Part shown: piece by piece, positions 8,826 through 19,653 of the stretch
Position numbering within the stretch: position 1 is the first letter of the stretch
Layout of the letters: each line of letters opens with the position of its first letter
NCBI GenBank assembly: GCA_030651575.1
Contig: JAUSFB010000068.1
Coordinates: forward strand, 124,001 to 188,000
Length of the DNA stretch: 64,000 nt
Direction of reading: 5' to 3'
Source of the DNA: Phaeospirillum sp.
GTDB taxonomy: Bacteria > Pseudomonadota > Alphaproteobacteria > Rhodospirillales > Magnetospirillaceae
Notes under the pieces: model-generated
The model's input: the letters and a program-made list of their open reading frames with translations, nothing else
What the model was told of the DNA's origin: nothing
The model's database searches: none
Made by a program: the position numbers and the translations under genes

Positions 8826-8840
8826 GCAAGGCCCGTGCCA
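8826..8840 (-). promoter_or_regulatory. Sigma-54 -24/-12 promoter of the nifENX block
   Basis: On the minus strand the site reads TGGCAC-GGGCC-TTGC, an exact RpoN consensus. It is 36 bp upstream of the nifE start codon. A NifA site lies about 60 bp further upstream. The rest of the 350-bp gap between nifE and the FemAB-like gene holds only an inverted repeat near that gene. Confidence 0.9.
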
Positions 8841-8891
8841 GGAAAGGAAATGGCGGAGATGCTGGAGTTTCGTGCGGCTGTCGGCGGCGAT

Positions 8892-8907
8892 TGTCGGGGA
8901 TGCGACA
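8892..8907 (-). promoter_or_regulatory. NifA upstream activator site (TGT-N10-ACA)
   Basis: TGT, ten bases (CGGGGATGCG), ACA. It is centred about 66 bp upstream of the nifE sigma-54 element, the same spacing as in front of iscA. It matches the NifA enhancer consensus. Confidence 0.75.
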
Positions 8908-9046
8908 AAGGTGGTTGGTTTAACACCGCGCCAGCGGCTTCGTTCAATCTCCGCATGGGGCTCGGTCGATGGGCCCTGGCGTTATCTCCCACGGCTCTGC
9001 TTGCTATCGTCGCCCGGTTCTGGCATCAAAATCAGATAGGATTTGA

Positions 9047-9075
9047 CTAATGACCAAATTTTCTCGGGTCATTAG
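9047..9075. repeat. Inverted repeat in the leader of the FemAB-like gene
   Basis: CTAATGACC and GGTCATTAG form 9-bp perfect arms around an 11-base AT-rich loop, about 70 bp before the preferred start codon. It may be an operator or an RNA hairpin. It lies close to where base composition shifts from GC-rich nif DNA to AT-rich DNA, so it could also mark an old insertion edge. Confidence 0.5.
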
Positions 9076-9142
9076 CCACCAGACGATAGCGTTTTCCGAT
9101 GAATTTCTATGCGGTGTGGAACATCCCCCACAGGAGGATTCG

Positions 9143-10543
9143 ATGATTTGCAATTTAAAAGAAGAGGTGAAGCCAGTTAGTATATTGGACAGCGTTCTTT
9201 CTAGCCTTATTATTTCTGGAGATTCAAGTGGGTTATCTAAAATTGATGGCGGGATTCCTCCGCATATAGCAGAGTTATTTAGCCTAGCAATTTCAAATAC
9301 GGCTTCGATAAATCAATATTATGATCTGATTAATATCATGGCACGAGATGGACTGGTGTCAACCATCCTTGCCATGGCCGATTTGGCAATTTCAAGGTGC
9401 CCTCCGGTAGCATCGATTACTGCCGTGTTCTTTAAGATAAGAGAATCCGTCGAAGAGCAAGCTGGGATGAGGTGGGCTGCCGCCGTAGATCGACGGATCA
9501 GTCAGCGCCTCACCGATCAGATAAACCGAGATGAAGAACTCCCCGTTCCCGAGGATAGCCGCCTGCAAATTGTGGATGCGTGGAATCAGCCCGATGAATT
9601 TGCCCATCTTTCTCGCCATTATACGTCTGATATACTATTAAGCGACCCTCTTCGCGATCCCATAATTACTAAACGCAACCATTTTTTGGGTGAGTTAAAG
9701 CCAGTGCAGGGCGTGCATGTTGATTTTTCATTCTTTGTCCTTGATAGCGATGACAGCCCTATTCTTCAGGTTGAGTGTGACACTTCACATTGCAATGCCC
9801 CTCTTCGATGCCGCGAGTCTCCAATCCTGATCGTTGCATTTACCGATGATCAGCAACTTATTGATATTGCAGTAAAGCTTGCCGTGGATCAAATGCTTTG
9901 GATAAATTCATGGGCAGGGACGCGCGGAATACATATTGATTATGATGTAAGTACGGATGTAGGCAGGGCTTTGCAAAAAATAGCCCACCCGATTGCTTCT
10001 GGGCTGATCCATATGAAGCGAGGATCGGTAAGTCTACTGAGAGATATTAATGATATTTTTAATTCATACCGTCAGAACCACAAGAGATCGATTAGAAAGT
10101 GTATGAAGTATGTTTCTATAGACTATGTAGATAATTCAGATAATGCCGCTGTTATTCTTTATTCTGAATTACACAGAAAAATAAACAGGACGCCTGCGCT
10201 GAGTTGTGCTCGTCTTGCCGAGATATTGAGCTATAATGGCTGTCGTTTATATGGAGCCTATTATGATAAAGACCCTGTTGGTTTCGCACTGATAACGGGG
10301 CATGGACGTGTTGCGTATTATGCAGCAGGAATCATGTCGGGGCCGGACAATATACCAATAGGGCATGCATTGATCCATCAGGCAATTCATGGAGCAAAGA
10401 ATGATGGATTTATTAAATTTGATTTTGGTCTCCTTGATGTTATGAGCGAATGTGATCAAAAATTATTGAATATAACGAATTTTAAGCTTGGATTCTGTAA
10501 TGAAGTTTCTGACAGAATAACTCTTAATTCGAATGTCATGTAA
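9143..10543 (+). CDS. FemAB/GNAT-like acyltransferase-fold protein, AT-rich insert in the nif cluster
   Basis: A 466-aa protein. The C-terminal half has the look of the FemAB/BioF2-like GNAT fold: a basic Y-R-Q-N-H-K-R-S-I-R-K helix, L-Y-G-A-Y-Y-D-K-D-P-V-G-F-A-L, a glycine-poor acyl-CoA loop, and D-F-G-L-L followed by N-F-K-L-G-F. Such proteins transfer aminoacyl or acyl groups; the substrate here is unknown. The N-terminal half is unrecognised. I chose the ATG at 9143 because AGGAGG sits five bases upstream; a frame from 9050 lacks this. The gene is plainly AT-rich, uses rare codons such as ATA and AGA, and runs against its nif neighbours, so acquisition by transfer is likely. Confidence 0.6.
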   Translation: MICNLKEEVKPVSILDSVLSSLIISGDSSGLSKIDGGIPPHIAELFSLAISNTASINQYYDLINIMARDGLVSTILAMADLAISRCPPVASITAVFFKIRESVEEQAGMRWAAAVDRRISQRLTDQINRDEELPVPEDSRLQIVDAWNQPDEFAHLSRHYTSDILLSDPLRDPIITKRNHFLGELKPVQGVHVDFSFFVLDSDDSPILQVECDTSHCNAPLRCRESPILIVAFTDDQQLIDIAVKLAVDQMLWINSWAGTRGIHIDYDVSTDVGRALQKIAHPIASGLIHMKRGSVSLLRDINDIFNSYRQNHKRSIRKCMKYVSIDYVDNSDNAAVILYSELHRKINRTPALSCARLAEILSYNGCRLYGAYYDKDPVGFALITGHGRVAYYAAGIMSGPDNIPIGHALIHQAIHGAKNDGFIKFDFGLLDVMSECDQKLLNITNFKLGFCNEVSDRITLNSNVM

Positions 10544-10608
10544 TATCGGGATGTGGTTGGCCGCCTGAGGGACCTGGAGATCGGTTCCGGTCACCGGAAT
10601 TGTCCCAA

Positions 10609-10638
10609 AAGCCCCGGAGCGTTGCCGCTCCGGGGCTT
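10609..10638 (-). terminator. Intrinsic terminator after nifHDK
   Basis: A 13-bp perfect stem (AAGCCCCGGAGCG with its complement) and 4-base loop start 28 bp beyond the nifK stop. On the minus strand the stem runs into TTTT. It would end nifHDK transcription before it runs antisense into the AT-rich gene, and may also serve that gene from the other side. Confidence 0.85.
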
Positions 10639-10665
10639 GGGTCTCACCCGCCGGGAGGTTGGGAA

Positions 10666-12201
10666 TCAGCGGGTGAGGTCGAACGAGATGTCGCTGGCGG
10701 CATCGGTCATTTCGAAGATCCGGTCGAGGATCTCCACCAGGACACGGAGAGCACCCTGATAGCCCAGGGTGGGGAAGCGGTGGTGGTGGTGGCGGTCGAA
10801 GATCGGGAAGGTGAGACGGATCAGCGGAATGCCGGTGTCTTTTTCCAGATATTTGCCGTAGGAGCTGCCGATCAGCAGGTCGGTCGGCTCGGTGAACAGC
10901 AGCGAGCGCATGTGCCACAGATCCTTGCCGGCCCAGGCCTTGCAGTTGGCGCCGAACTGCGAGGTGGCGAACAGGGCTTCCATTTTGGTAGCCCAGTCCT
11001 TGCCGCCGTTGGTGGACAGGCAGTGGGTCGGTTCGCAGCCCATCTCCAGCAGGAAGGCGGCCATGCCGTGGACGAAGTCGGGGTCTCCGAACACGGCGAC
11101 CTTCTTGCCGTGCAGATAGGCCTGACTGTCGGCCATGGCGTCCACCAGCCGGCCGCGCTCCTTCTCGATGCTGTCGGGGATCGGTTTGCCCGACAGTTCC
11201 GAGATTTTCATCAGCAGGGCGTCGGTGCCGCCGACCCCCATGGGATAGTGGAACGCGGTGGTCGGCTGGCCTTTGGCGCCGATGTATTCCAGGCTCTTGT
11301 CCGAGCAGTATTGTTGCAGGGCGATGGTGGCCTTGGCGTTGATGGCGTCGCGGGCGTCGTCCAGCTTGGTGCCGCCGTCATACATGCGGTAGGTGCCGTC
11401 TGAGGGTGTGTCGTAGACGTCGGACACGTCGCTGAGAAAGGTGTAGTCCACCCCCATCGTGTCCAGATAGCGTTTGATCTCGCGGTTGTTGGCTACGGCA
11501 TAGCCGTCGAAGCCGGGGATGATGTTGATCTTGCCGTTGATTTTGCCGGCCTTGAGCTCGCCCTTCTCGCGATCCCAGAAGTAATTGAGGATGCCCTTGA
11601 TCATGTTGTCGTAGCCGGTGGTGTGACTGCCGACGAAGGAGGGCGTGTGGGCGAAGGGAACCGGGAAGTCGGCCGGGACCGATTCCTTTTCCTTGGCGGT
11701 GCCGATGAAGGCGCTGAGATCGTCGCCGATGACCTCGGCCATGCAGGTGGTCGAGACCGCGATCATCTTGGGCTTGTAGAGCGCGTGGGTGTTCTGGAGT
11801 CCCTCGACCAGATTGGCCTGACCGCCGAACACCGCCGCGTCCTCGGTCATGGAGTCCGAGACGCAGGCGGCCGCTTCCTTGAAGTGGCGGGCCAGATGCG
11901 AGCGGAAATAGGCGACGCAGCCCTGGGAACCGTGCACATAGGGCATGGTCTCCTCGAACCCGGCGGCGGCGAACACCGCGCCCAGCGGCTGGCAGGCCTT
12001 GGCCGGGTTGATCACCGCCTTGGTGCGGGCGAAGTTCTTTTCGCGATAGTCCCAGGTCTTGGTGTATTCGGCCTGGGCCGCGACCGCTTCATCGGTGGGG
12101 CGGCACTCGAACTGGGCCTTCTTGGCCGCGAACATCTCCGTGTATTCGGGTTCCTTGAACAGGGAGACGTGGTCCTTGGTCTTTTCTGCGCTCTGGGGCA
12201 T
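10666..12201 (-). CDS. nifK: Nitrogenase MoFe protein beta subunit NifK
   Basis: A 511-aa beta subunit. P-cluster cysteines are seen in K-A-C-Q-P-L-G-A, H-G-S-Q-G-C-V-A-Y-F and S-T-T-C-M-A-E-V-I-G-D-D. It pairs with NifD in the alpha2-beta2 dinitrogenase that reduces N2 to NH3. It is the last gene of nifHDK, 79 bp after nifD, and is followed by a strong intrinsic terminator. Length is normal for the alphaproteobacterial form, and no damage is visible. Confidence 0.98.
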   Translation of the reverse strand: MPQSAEKTKDHVSLFKEPEYTEMFAAKKAQFECRPTDEAVAAQAEYTKTWDYREKNFARTKAVINPAKACQPLGAVFAAAGFEETMPYVHGSQGCVAYFRSHLARHFKEAAACVSDSMTEDAAVFGGQANLVEGLQNTHALYKPKMIAVSTTCMAEVIGDDLSAFIGTAKEKESVPADFPVPFAHTPSFVGSHTTGYDNMIKGILNYFWDREKGELKAGKINGKINIIPGFDGYAVANNREIKRYLDTMGVDYTFLSDVSDVYDTPSDGTYRMYDGGTKLDDARDAINAKATIALQQYCSDKSLEYIGAKGQPTTAFHYPMGVGGTDALLMKISELSGKPIPDSIEKERGRLVDAMADSQAYLHGKKVAVFGDPDFVHGMAAFLLEMGCEPTHCLSTNGGKDWATKMEALFATSQFGANCKAWAGKDLWHMRSLLFTEPTDLLIGSSYGKYLEKDTGIPLIRLTFPIFDRHHHHRFPTLGYQGALRVLVEILDRIFEMTDAASDISFDLTR

Positions 12202-12280
12202 GGCAACTCTCCTTATCGCCTCCCCGCGCCCCCGATTGATGGGCGACGCGCGGGGAGGAATGATTCTTCAAGGGCAAGCG

Positions 12281-13738
12281 TCAGGCGGCCTTCCAGGGAG
12301 CCTTGAACTTGTCCCAGACCGGGCTGTTGATGGCCATGTCCATGTCACGGGCGAAGATGGCGAAGCCGTCATAGCCGTGATACGGACCCGAGTAGTCCCA
12401 CGAATGCATCTGGCGGAAGGGCACGCCCATCTTTTGGGTGGCGTACTTTTCCTTGATGCCCGAGCCGACCAGATCGGGCCGGATCCTCTCGATGAACTTT
12501 TCCAACTCGTAGCCGGTGGCGTCGTCGTAGATCAGCGTGCCTTCCTTCACGTAATGGCCGGTCCGCTGGTAGTCGTCGTTGTGGCCGAACTCGTAGCCGG
12601 TGCCGACGATCCTCATGCCCAGGTCCTCGTAGGCATTGGTGACGTGACGGGGGCGCAGGCCGCCCACATAGAGCATCACCGTCTTGCCATCGAGGCGGGC
12701 CTTGTACTTGGCGACCACCGCGTCGACGAGGCCCTGGTGCTTGGCGATGACCTTTTCTGCGTTGGCCTGGATGGTCTCGTCGAACTGGGCCGCGATCTTG
12801 CGCAAGGATGCGGCGATCTGGGTCGGGCCGAAGAAGTTGTATTCGACCCAGGAGATTCCGTACTTCTCTTCCATATGGCGGCAGATGTAGTTCATCGACC
12901 GGTAGCAGTGGATGAGGTTGAGCTTGGCCTTGGGGGCACGGGCCATTTCCGCCAGGGTGGCGTCGCCGGACCACATGCCGATGACCCGCAGGCCCATCTC
13001 TTCCAGCAATTTGCGCGACGGCCAGGCATCGCCGCCGATATTGTAGTCGGCGATCAGGTTGACATCGTAGGGAGTGGATTCGAATTCGGGCGTGCCCTTG
13101 TCGAACACCCAATCCCGGATGGCGTCGTTGGCGATGTGGTGGCCCAGCGACTGGGAGACGCCGCGAAAGCCCTCGCACCGCACCGGAACGATGGTCTTTC
13201 CGGTTTCCTTGTGCTTTTTCTTGGCGACGGCTTCGATATCGTCGCCGATCAGGCCGATCGGGCATTCGGACTGGATGGAGATACCCTTGTTGAGCGGGAA
13301 CAGGCCGTCCAACTCGTCGATCATGATGTCCAGGTTCTTGTCGCCGCCAAAGACGATGTCGCGTTCCTGGAAGTCCGAGGTCACCTGCATGGTGACGAAG
13401 CTGTCGATGCCCACGGTGCCGTTAAAGTAGTTGCGGCGCTGGGACCAGCTGTATTGACCGCAGCCGACCGGGCCGTGGCTGATATGCAGCATATCCTTCA
13501 CCGGTCCCCACACCACGCCCTTGGACCCGGCATAGGCGCAGCCGCGGATGGTCATGACGCCGGGGATGGATTTGATGTTGGACTTGACGCCGCAACTGGT
13601 GGCGCCCTCTTCCTCGGTGGGCTTGGCCACGCCGAGGTGACGGGCGCGCCGCTTGCCGGACTTTTCCGGGTACTGATCGAGAACCTCCTTGATCAGCGCC
13701 TCGGCGGCGGCGGTATCGTTGGTGTAATCGAGGCTCAT
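12281..13738 (-). CDS. nifD: Nitrogenase MoFe protein alpha subunit NifD
   Basis: A 485-aa alpha subunit. P-cluster cysteines lie in [19 protein letters not shown] and [12 protein letters not shown]. The FeMo-co ligands are the cysteine in [11 protein letters not shown] and the histidine in [13 protein letters not shown]. It holds the active-site cofactor of molybdenum nitrogenase. It follows nifH by 65 bp and precedes nifK. All expected ligands are present. Confidence 0.98.
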   Translation of the reverse strand: MSLDYTNDTAAAEALIKEVLDQYPEKSGKRRARHLGVAKPTEEEGATSCGVKSNIKSIPGVMTIRGCAYAGSKGVVWGPVKDMLHISHGPVGCGQYSWSQRRNYFNGTVGIDSFVTMQVTSDFQERDIVFGGDKNLDIMIDELDGLFPLNKGISIQSECPIGLIGDDIEAVAKKKHKETGKTIVPVRCEGFRGVSQSLGHHIANDAIRDWVFDKGTPEFESTPYDVNLIADYNIGGDAWPSRKLLEEMGLRVIGMWSGDATLAEMARAPKAKLNLIHCYRSMNYICRHMEEKYGISWVEYNFFGPTQIAASLRKIAAQFDETIQANAEKVIAKHQGLVDAVVAKYKARLDGKTVMLYVGGLRPRHVTNAYEDLGMRIVGTGYEFGHNDDYQRTGHYVKEGTLIYDDATGYELEKFIERIRPDLVGSGIKEKYATQKMGVPFRQMHSWDYSGPYHGYDGFAIFARDMDMAINSPVWDKFKAPWKAA

Positions 13739-13803
13739 GGCCCTGCTCCTTGCTTTGGGGCGGACCTTCCGGGGAAGGCCCGCCGATTGCCCTTGGCTGC
13801 GGT

Positions 13804-15830
<2,027 letters not shown>

Positions 15831-15843
15831 AGAAAGGGCCGCC

Positions 15844-16734
15844 ATGACCGCTCCCACCCTGCTCGATCGCGCTCTTGGGGCCTATCTTGGCTTTGCCGTA
15901 GGCGACGCCCTGGGCGCGACCGTCGAATTTCTGACCAAGGGCGAGATTGCGGAGAAGCACGGCGTTCATCGCAAGATGATCGGCGGCGGCTGGCTGCACC
16001 TCGCTCCCGGACAGGTGACCGACGATACCGAGATGGCGCTGTGCCTGGGGCGCTCGCTGATCCGCCGCAACGACTTCGACGCCAAGGATGTCTGCGACGA
16101 GTTCGCTGCCTGGTTGAAGACCGGGCCGGTGGATGTGGGCAACACCTGTCGGCGCGGCATCCGCCGCTACATCACCAATGGAACGGTAGAGGGCGCCTAT
16201 TGCGAGGGTGATGGCGGCAACGGCGCCGCCATGCGCAATCTGCCGGTGGCGCTGGCTTCGTTGGGCAAGCCCGACGCGATGGAGGCCTGGACCCTGGCCC
16301 AGTGCCACATCACCCATCACCATCCACTTTCCGACGACGCTTCACTGGCGCTGGGGCGGATGGTCCGGGCGCTGGTGCTGGGCAACGGTATGAAGGCGGC
16401 CCGCGACGAGGCCCGTCATCTGGTCGACAAGCATAAATGCTTTCGGTTCGAGGCCGCCCGGTTTCAGTCCACCGCCTATATCGTCGATACCATGCAGACG
16501 GTGCTGCACTTCTATTTCCTTACCGATTCGTTCCGCAACTGCATGATCGAGGTGGTGAATCAGGGCGGCGACGCAGATACCACCGGCGCCATCGTCGGGA
16601 TGCTGGCCGGCGCGACATACGGAGTCCAAGACATTCCATCGGCCTGGCTGGGAAAACTGGACAAGAAGGTGGCGGCGGAAATCCGCGCCCAGGTTCCGGC
16701 TTTGCTGAAGCTGGGGGGAGTGTCAGGCGCTTAA
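15844..16734 (+). CDS. draG: Dinitrogenase-reductase-activating glycohydrolase DraG
   Basis: A 296-aa ADP-ribosylglycohydrolase. Metal ligands are visible in Q-V-T-D-D-T-E-M-A near residue 60 and in N-Q-G-G-D-A-D-T-T-G-A-I-V-G near residue 243, the paired motifs that hold the binuclear Mn centre. It removes ADP-ribose from NifH and restores activity. It is coupled to draT. Its last 12 bases overlap the end of the convergent small gene on the other strand. Confidence 0.97.
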   Translation: MTAPTLLDRALGAYLGFAVGDALGATVEFLTKGEIAEKHGVHRKMIGGGWLHLAPGQVTDDTEMALCLGRSLIRRNDFDAKDVCDEFAAWLKTGPVDVGNTCRRGIRRYITNGTVEGAYCEGDGGNGAAMRNLPVALASLGKPDAMEAWTLAQCHITHHHPLSDDASLALGRMVRALVLGNGMKAARDEARHLVDKHKCFRFEAARFQSTAYIVDTMQTVLHFYFLTDSFRNCMIEVVNQGGDADTTGAIVGMLAGATYGVQDIPSAWLGKLDKKVAAEIRAQVPALLKLGGVSGA

Positions 16735-17220
16735 TCGCAGCGGCGGTTCGCTCAGGCAGGTCAGCTTTTGCAACACGCTTTCGGCGGTCTTGACCTGATC
16801 CGGGTAGGGATTGTACCGCTTCTCGAAATCGACCCGCTGTTCCCATTGGCCCAGCATGTCCTTGGGCTGGTCGGGATTGGCCTTTTCGCCGATCAGGGCG
16901 CCGATGGTCTCGTCGAAGCGGGGGTCCAACTCGCTGGGGAAGCCCACCATCTTGAACTCCTCCCACGACAGGGTTCCATCCATGTAAAGTTCGTGGGTGG
17001 CGTCGGCGAAGTCGCGGGGCGAGATGGCGCGCATGTCATAGGGCGCTTCGGGCTGTCCGGCGGGGGCGGGCAGGGCCGGCAAGGGCGCCGACTGACCGGC
17101 CGTGGTCACGTCCTGGCCGGGTGCGACGGTGGACAGGCGCGGCTCCTGGCGCGATCTTTCGCTGATGGAACGCTCCCACGGATCGGAAAACAGGCGGGTG
17201 AGGGTGGATGTGATGCTCAT
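16723..17220 (-). CDS. Small protein of unknown function beside draTG
   Basis: A 165-aa protein I do not recognise. It has a disordered, proline/alanine-rich N-terminal third and an acidic C-terminal half containing F-A-D-A-T-H-E-L-Y-M-D-G-T-L-S-W-E-E-F. A similar pattern (E-L-F-T-E-G-T-L-S-P-E-Q-L) occurs in the 86-aa product of the gene just upstream, so the two appear to be paralogues. No signal peptide or membrane segment is seen. The start ATG lacks a strong ribosome-binding site. The gene is convergent with draG, overlapping it by 12 bp. Function is unknown. Confidence 0.7.
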   Translation of the reverse strand: MSITSTLTRLFSDPWERSISERSRQEPRLSTVAPGQDVTTAGQSAPLPALPAPAGQPEAPYDMRAISPRDFADATHELYMDGTLSWEEFKMVGFPSELDPRFDETIGALIGEKANPDQPKDMLGQWEQRVDFEKRYNPYPDQVKTAESVLQKLTCLSEPPLRLSA

Positions 17221-17234
17221 GGCGACGGCCCGGC

Positions 17235-17495
17235 TTATCTGGTTCGTGGCGCCGGCATGGCGGCCAGCGCGCTGCGGAGGTGCGGTTGCAGTTCGGGCAG
17301 CCCGGCCAGCGAGCACAGCTGTTCCGGCGACAAGGTGCCCTCGGTGAACAACTCACTGACCAGCGCCGCCACTTCGGCGTGATTCGGATAGGACGGCAAG
17401 CTGCCGGTCTGCGGCAGTCCGACCTGACTGATCGGGGAGAACGGCGTGTCTTGGAGCAGCGACGTCATCCAGTCGGGAGCGAAGTCGAAGGTCAT
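17235..17495 (-). CDS. Small protein of unknown function, paralogue of its neighbour
   Basis: An 86-aa protein, unrecognised. It begins M-T-F-D-F-A-P-D-W-M and contains V-S-E-L-F-T-E-G-T-L-S-P-E-Q-L-C-S-L-A-G-L-P, which aligns with the C-terminal half of the adjacent 165-aa protein. The start is supported by AAGGAG eight bases upstream. The two genes are 14 bp apart and surely co-transcribed. Nothing indicates an enzyme; a small helical domain is likely. Confidence 0.7.
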   Translation of the reverse strand: MTFDFAPDWMTSLLQDTPFSPISQVGLPQTGSLPSYPNHAEVAALVSELFTEGTLSPEQLCSLAGLPELQPHLRSALAAMPAPRTR

Positions 17496-17695
17496 ACTCT
17501 CACTCCTTGAATACGAAGAAACCAGTCAATGCCGGATAACTCCACGCAACCCTTATGCCAAAAGTCAGTGCGTTGATTTTGCTGGAAACAGCGGGTCCAG
17601 GGATGCGGAGAATCCGGCATGGCCTTCCCACATCCCGGCAAATTTTGCCGGTGGATGGGCAATAACGCCCGTTTCGGGATTAGCCATTGTCCGAT

Positions 17696-17724
17696 CTGGC
17701 CCTGAGCGTGCGGCAGTGTATAAT
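17696..17724 (+). promoter_or_regulatory. Possible sigma-70 promoter of eipB
   Basis: A perfect -10 box TATAAT lies 28 bp before the eipB start codon. At 17-bp spacing upstream is CTGGCC, a poor -35. The rest of this 256-bp gap shows no other feature. Confidence 0.35.
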
Positions 17725-17751
17725 GCAGGTTGATTTCCACCGGAGGAACGT

Positions 17752-18558
17752 ATGAAGCGGTGTCGTGGACTGGTCCTGGCGGGAGCTATCGCCGGACTGA
17801 CGTCGGTCACCTCGATGGCGGTCGCCATGCCGGCCGATCTGGCGTCGCATCGCGCGACCTACCGCATGAGCTTGTCCGCGTCCAAGTCGGGCAGCGGCAT
17901 GGCCAATGCGAACGGCTCGTGGACTTATCAGTTCATCGACGCCTGCGACGGCTGGGTCACCGAGTTCCGCCTGATGATCACGTATTCCTATTCCGAGGGC
18001 GGACAGGTGGAGACCGCCACCGATTTCCTGGGATGGGAATCCAAGGATGGCCTGTCTTATCGCTTTCGGGTGCGCCAGGCCCGCGACGGTCAGGTGACCG
18101 AGGAGGTCGAGGGCACGGCCAAGCTGAACGGCGTCGGCAAGGGCGGACTCGCCCGCTATACCCGGCCCGAGGTCCATAGCGTCAAATTGCCGAAGGGAAC
18201 CCTGTTCCCCACCGCCCATACCATCCGGTTGATCGATACTGCCAGCCGGGGCGGAAAAATCCTGTCGCGACCGCTGTTCGACGGCCAGGGCGACGAAGGC
18301 CCGTTCGACACCAGCGCCCAGATCGGCCGGTCGACGGCGCAACCTGCGGCCCTGGCCAGCCCACTGCTGGAATCGCCGGTCTGGCCCATGCGGATGGCGT
18401 TCTTTCCCACCGGCAGCAGCGATCCCTTGCCGGAATTCGAGATGTCGCTGACCTATCATCCCAATGGGGTGGCCGAGGATATCGAGCAGATTTTCAAAAC
18501 CTTCAGCCTGCGCGGCAAGCTCGAATCCATCGAGATGCTGCCCCATGGGAAATGCTGA
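17752..18558 (+). CDS. eipB: Cell-envelope integrity protein EipB (DUF1849)
   Basis: A 268-aa secreted protein. Residues 1-26 form a signal peptide ending A-V-A-M-P. The body starts L-A-S-H-R-A-T-Y-R-M-S-L and contains D-A-C-D-G-W, typical of EipB, whose conserved cysteine pairs with one near the C-terminus (here the final residue, H-G-K-C). Brucella EipB forms a periplasmic beta-spiral needed for envelope integrity. The ATG follows GGAGGA. The TPR-protein gene begins 33 bp later, a plausible partner since EipB is linked to TPR proteins elsewhere. Confidence 0.88.
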   Translation: MKRCRGLVLAGAIAGLTSVTSMAVAMPADLASHRATYRMSLSASKSGSGMANANGSWTYQFIDACDGWVTEFRLMITYSYSEGGQVETATDFLGWESKDGLSYRFRVRQARDGQVTEEVEGTAKLNGVGKGGLARYTRPEVHSVKLPKGTLFPTAHTIRLIDTASRGGKILSRPLFDGQGDEGPFDTSAQIGRSTAQPAALASPLLESPVWPMRMAFFPTGSSDPLPEFEMSLTYHPNGVAEDIEQIFKTFSLRGKLESIEMLPHGKC

Positions 18559-18591
18559 GGCCGTCTCACCCAGTTAAAAGGAATCCTGCCG

Positions 18592-19653
18592 TTGACGTCC
18601 TTCCTGCCCGCCGATAACTCTGCCGAGATCGAGCGGCTTTCGGCCGTCGTGGCGGCCTTTCGCGCCCGTATCGACGCCCAGCCCGACGCCCTGTTCCCTG
18701 CCCATGCCGATTCGCTGCTGCAACTGGGCAGTCTGCTGGCCGAGCGCCGCGACATCGCGGCGGCGTTGGAGGCGGTGAGCGAGGCGGTGGCGCTGTATCG
18801 CGCCATGGTCGAGGTCGAGCCCGCCAGCTTTCGGGTCCATCTCGCCTCGGCCCTGAACAATCTGTCCAATCGCCTCGATGATGCCGGCAAGCCGGAGGCG
18901 GCGGCGGCGGCGGGGATCGAGGCCGTGGCCGAGGCGCGTCTGGCACTCGACAGCCGTCCGGATCAGGCCCGCTTTGTTCTGGTCTCGGGGCTGATCAATC
19001 AGGCCGGCAAACGCATGCGGGACGGCGATATTCAAGGCAGCTTCGGCGAGCTGGCCGAGGCGGTGGAGACGTTCAAGGCCGGCGGAGAAAGCGGACAGCC
19101 TTATCTCGGCCCGATGATCGAGGCGTTGCACCGCTCCGCCATGACCTTTTCCGAAATCGGCATGTGGGGCGAGGCGGTCGATACAAGGCGGCTGATGGTC
19201 GGACTGTTCGCCGATGGCCCTCCTTCCGCCATGGTGCATCTGCTGGCCTTGACCCTGCAACAGGCATCGCTGGCCATGGCTGGGGAAGACCGTCTGGACA
19301 TCGCCCTGACCTGCGCCGACGAGTCGGTGGATCTGGGGCGGCTGCTGTTCGACAAGGACCCCGCCGACTACAAGCTGTTTCTGGCGCAGGCGCTGGGCAA
19401 TCAGGCGGGACGGCGCCACCAGTCCGGGGATAACGCCGGCGGGCTGGATGCCGCCCTGGAGGCGGTCAATCTCTTTCACGAGGCGGTGGACGGCGATCCG
19501 GCGGCGGCGGTGCCATCGCTGATTCTGACGCTGGGCAGCCTTGCCGCCATCCTGTCCAGCCTGGGCCTGCCCGATCAGGTCGCCGTGGTCGAGGAACAGC
19601 GGACCCAGTTGCAGCAGACCCTGGAACTGTTGCTGAAGGGCCGGGCCGGTTAG
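18592..19653 (+). CDS. TPR-repeat protein
   Basis: A 353-aa, alanine- and leucine-rich helical protein made of degenerate tetratricopeptide repeats, such as L-L-Q-L-G-S-L-L-A-E-R-R-D-I-A-A-A-L-E-A. No signal peptide is evident, so it is probably cytoplasmic and acts by protein binding. The start is TTG with AAAGGA nine bases upstream. It follows eipB closely and ends in a 4-bp convergent overlap with the next gene. Specific role unknown. Confidence 0.8.
   Translation: MTSFLPADNSAEIERLSAVVAAFRARIDAQPDALFPAHADSLLQLGSLLAERRDIAAALEAVSEAVALYRAMVEVEPASFRVHLASALNNLSNRLDDAGKPEAAAAAGIEAVAEARLALDSRPDQARFVLVSGLINQAGKRMRDGDIQGSFGELAEAVETFKAGGESGQPYLGPMIEALHRSAMTFSEIGMWGEAVDTRRLMVGLFADGPPSAMVHLLALTLQQASLAMAGEDRLDIALTCADESVDLGRLLFDKDPADYKLFLAQALGNQAGRRHQSGDNAGGLDAALEAVNLFHEAVDGDPAAAVPSLILTLGSLAAILSSLGLPDQVAVVEEQRTQLQQTLELLLKGRAG

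Noticed and set aside
9021-9036. TGGCAT-type sequence as a plus-strand sigma-54 promoter for the FemAB-like gene
   Set aside because: No TTGC at the required spacing.
9050-9142. Upstream start for the FemAB-like gene
   Set aside because: The ATG at 9050 lies within an inverted repeat and lacks a ribosome-binding site, whereas 9143 follows AGGAGG.
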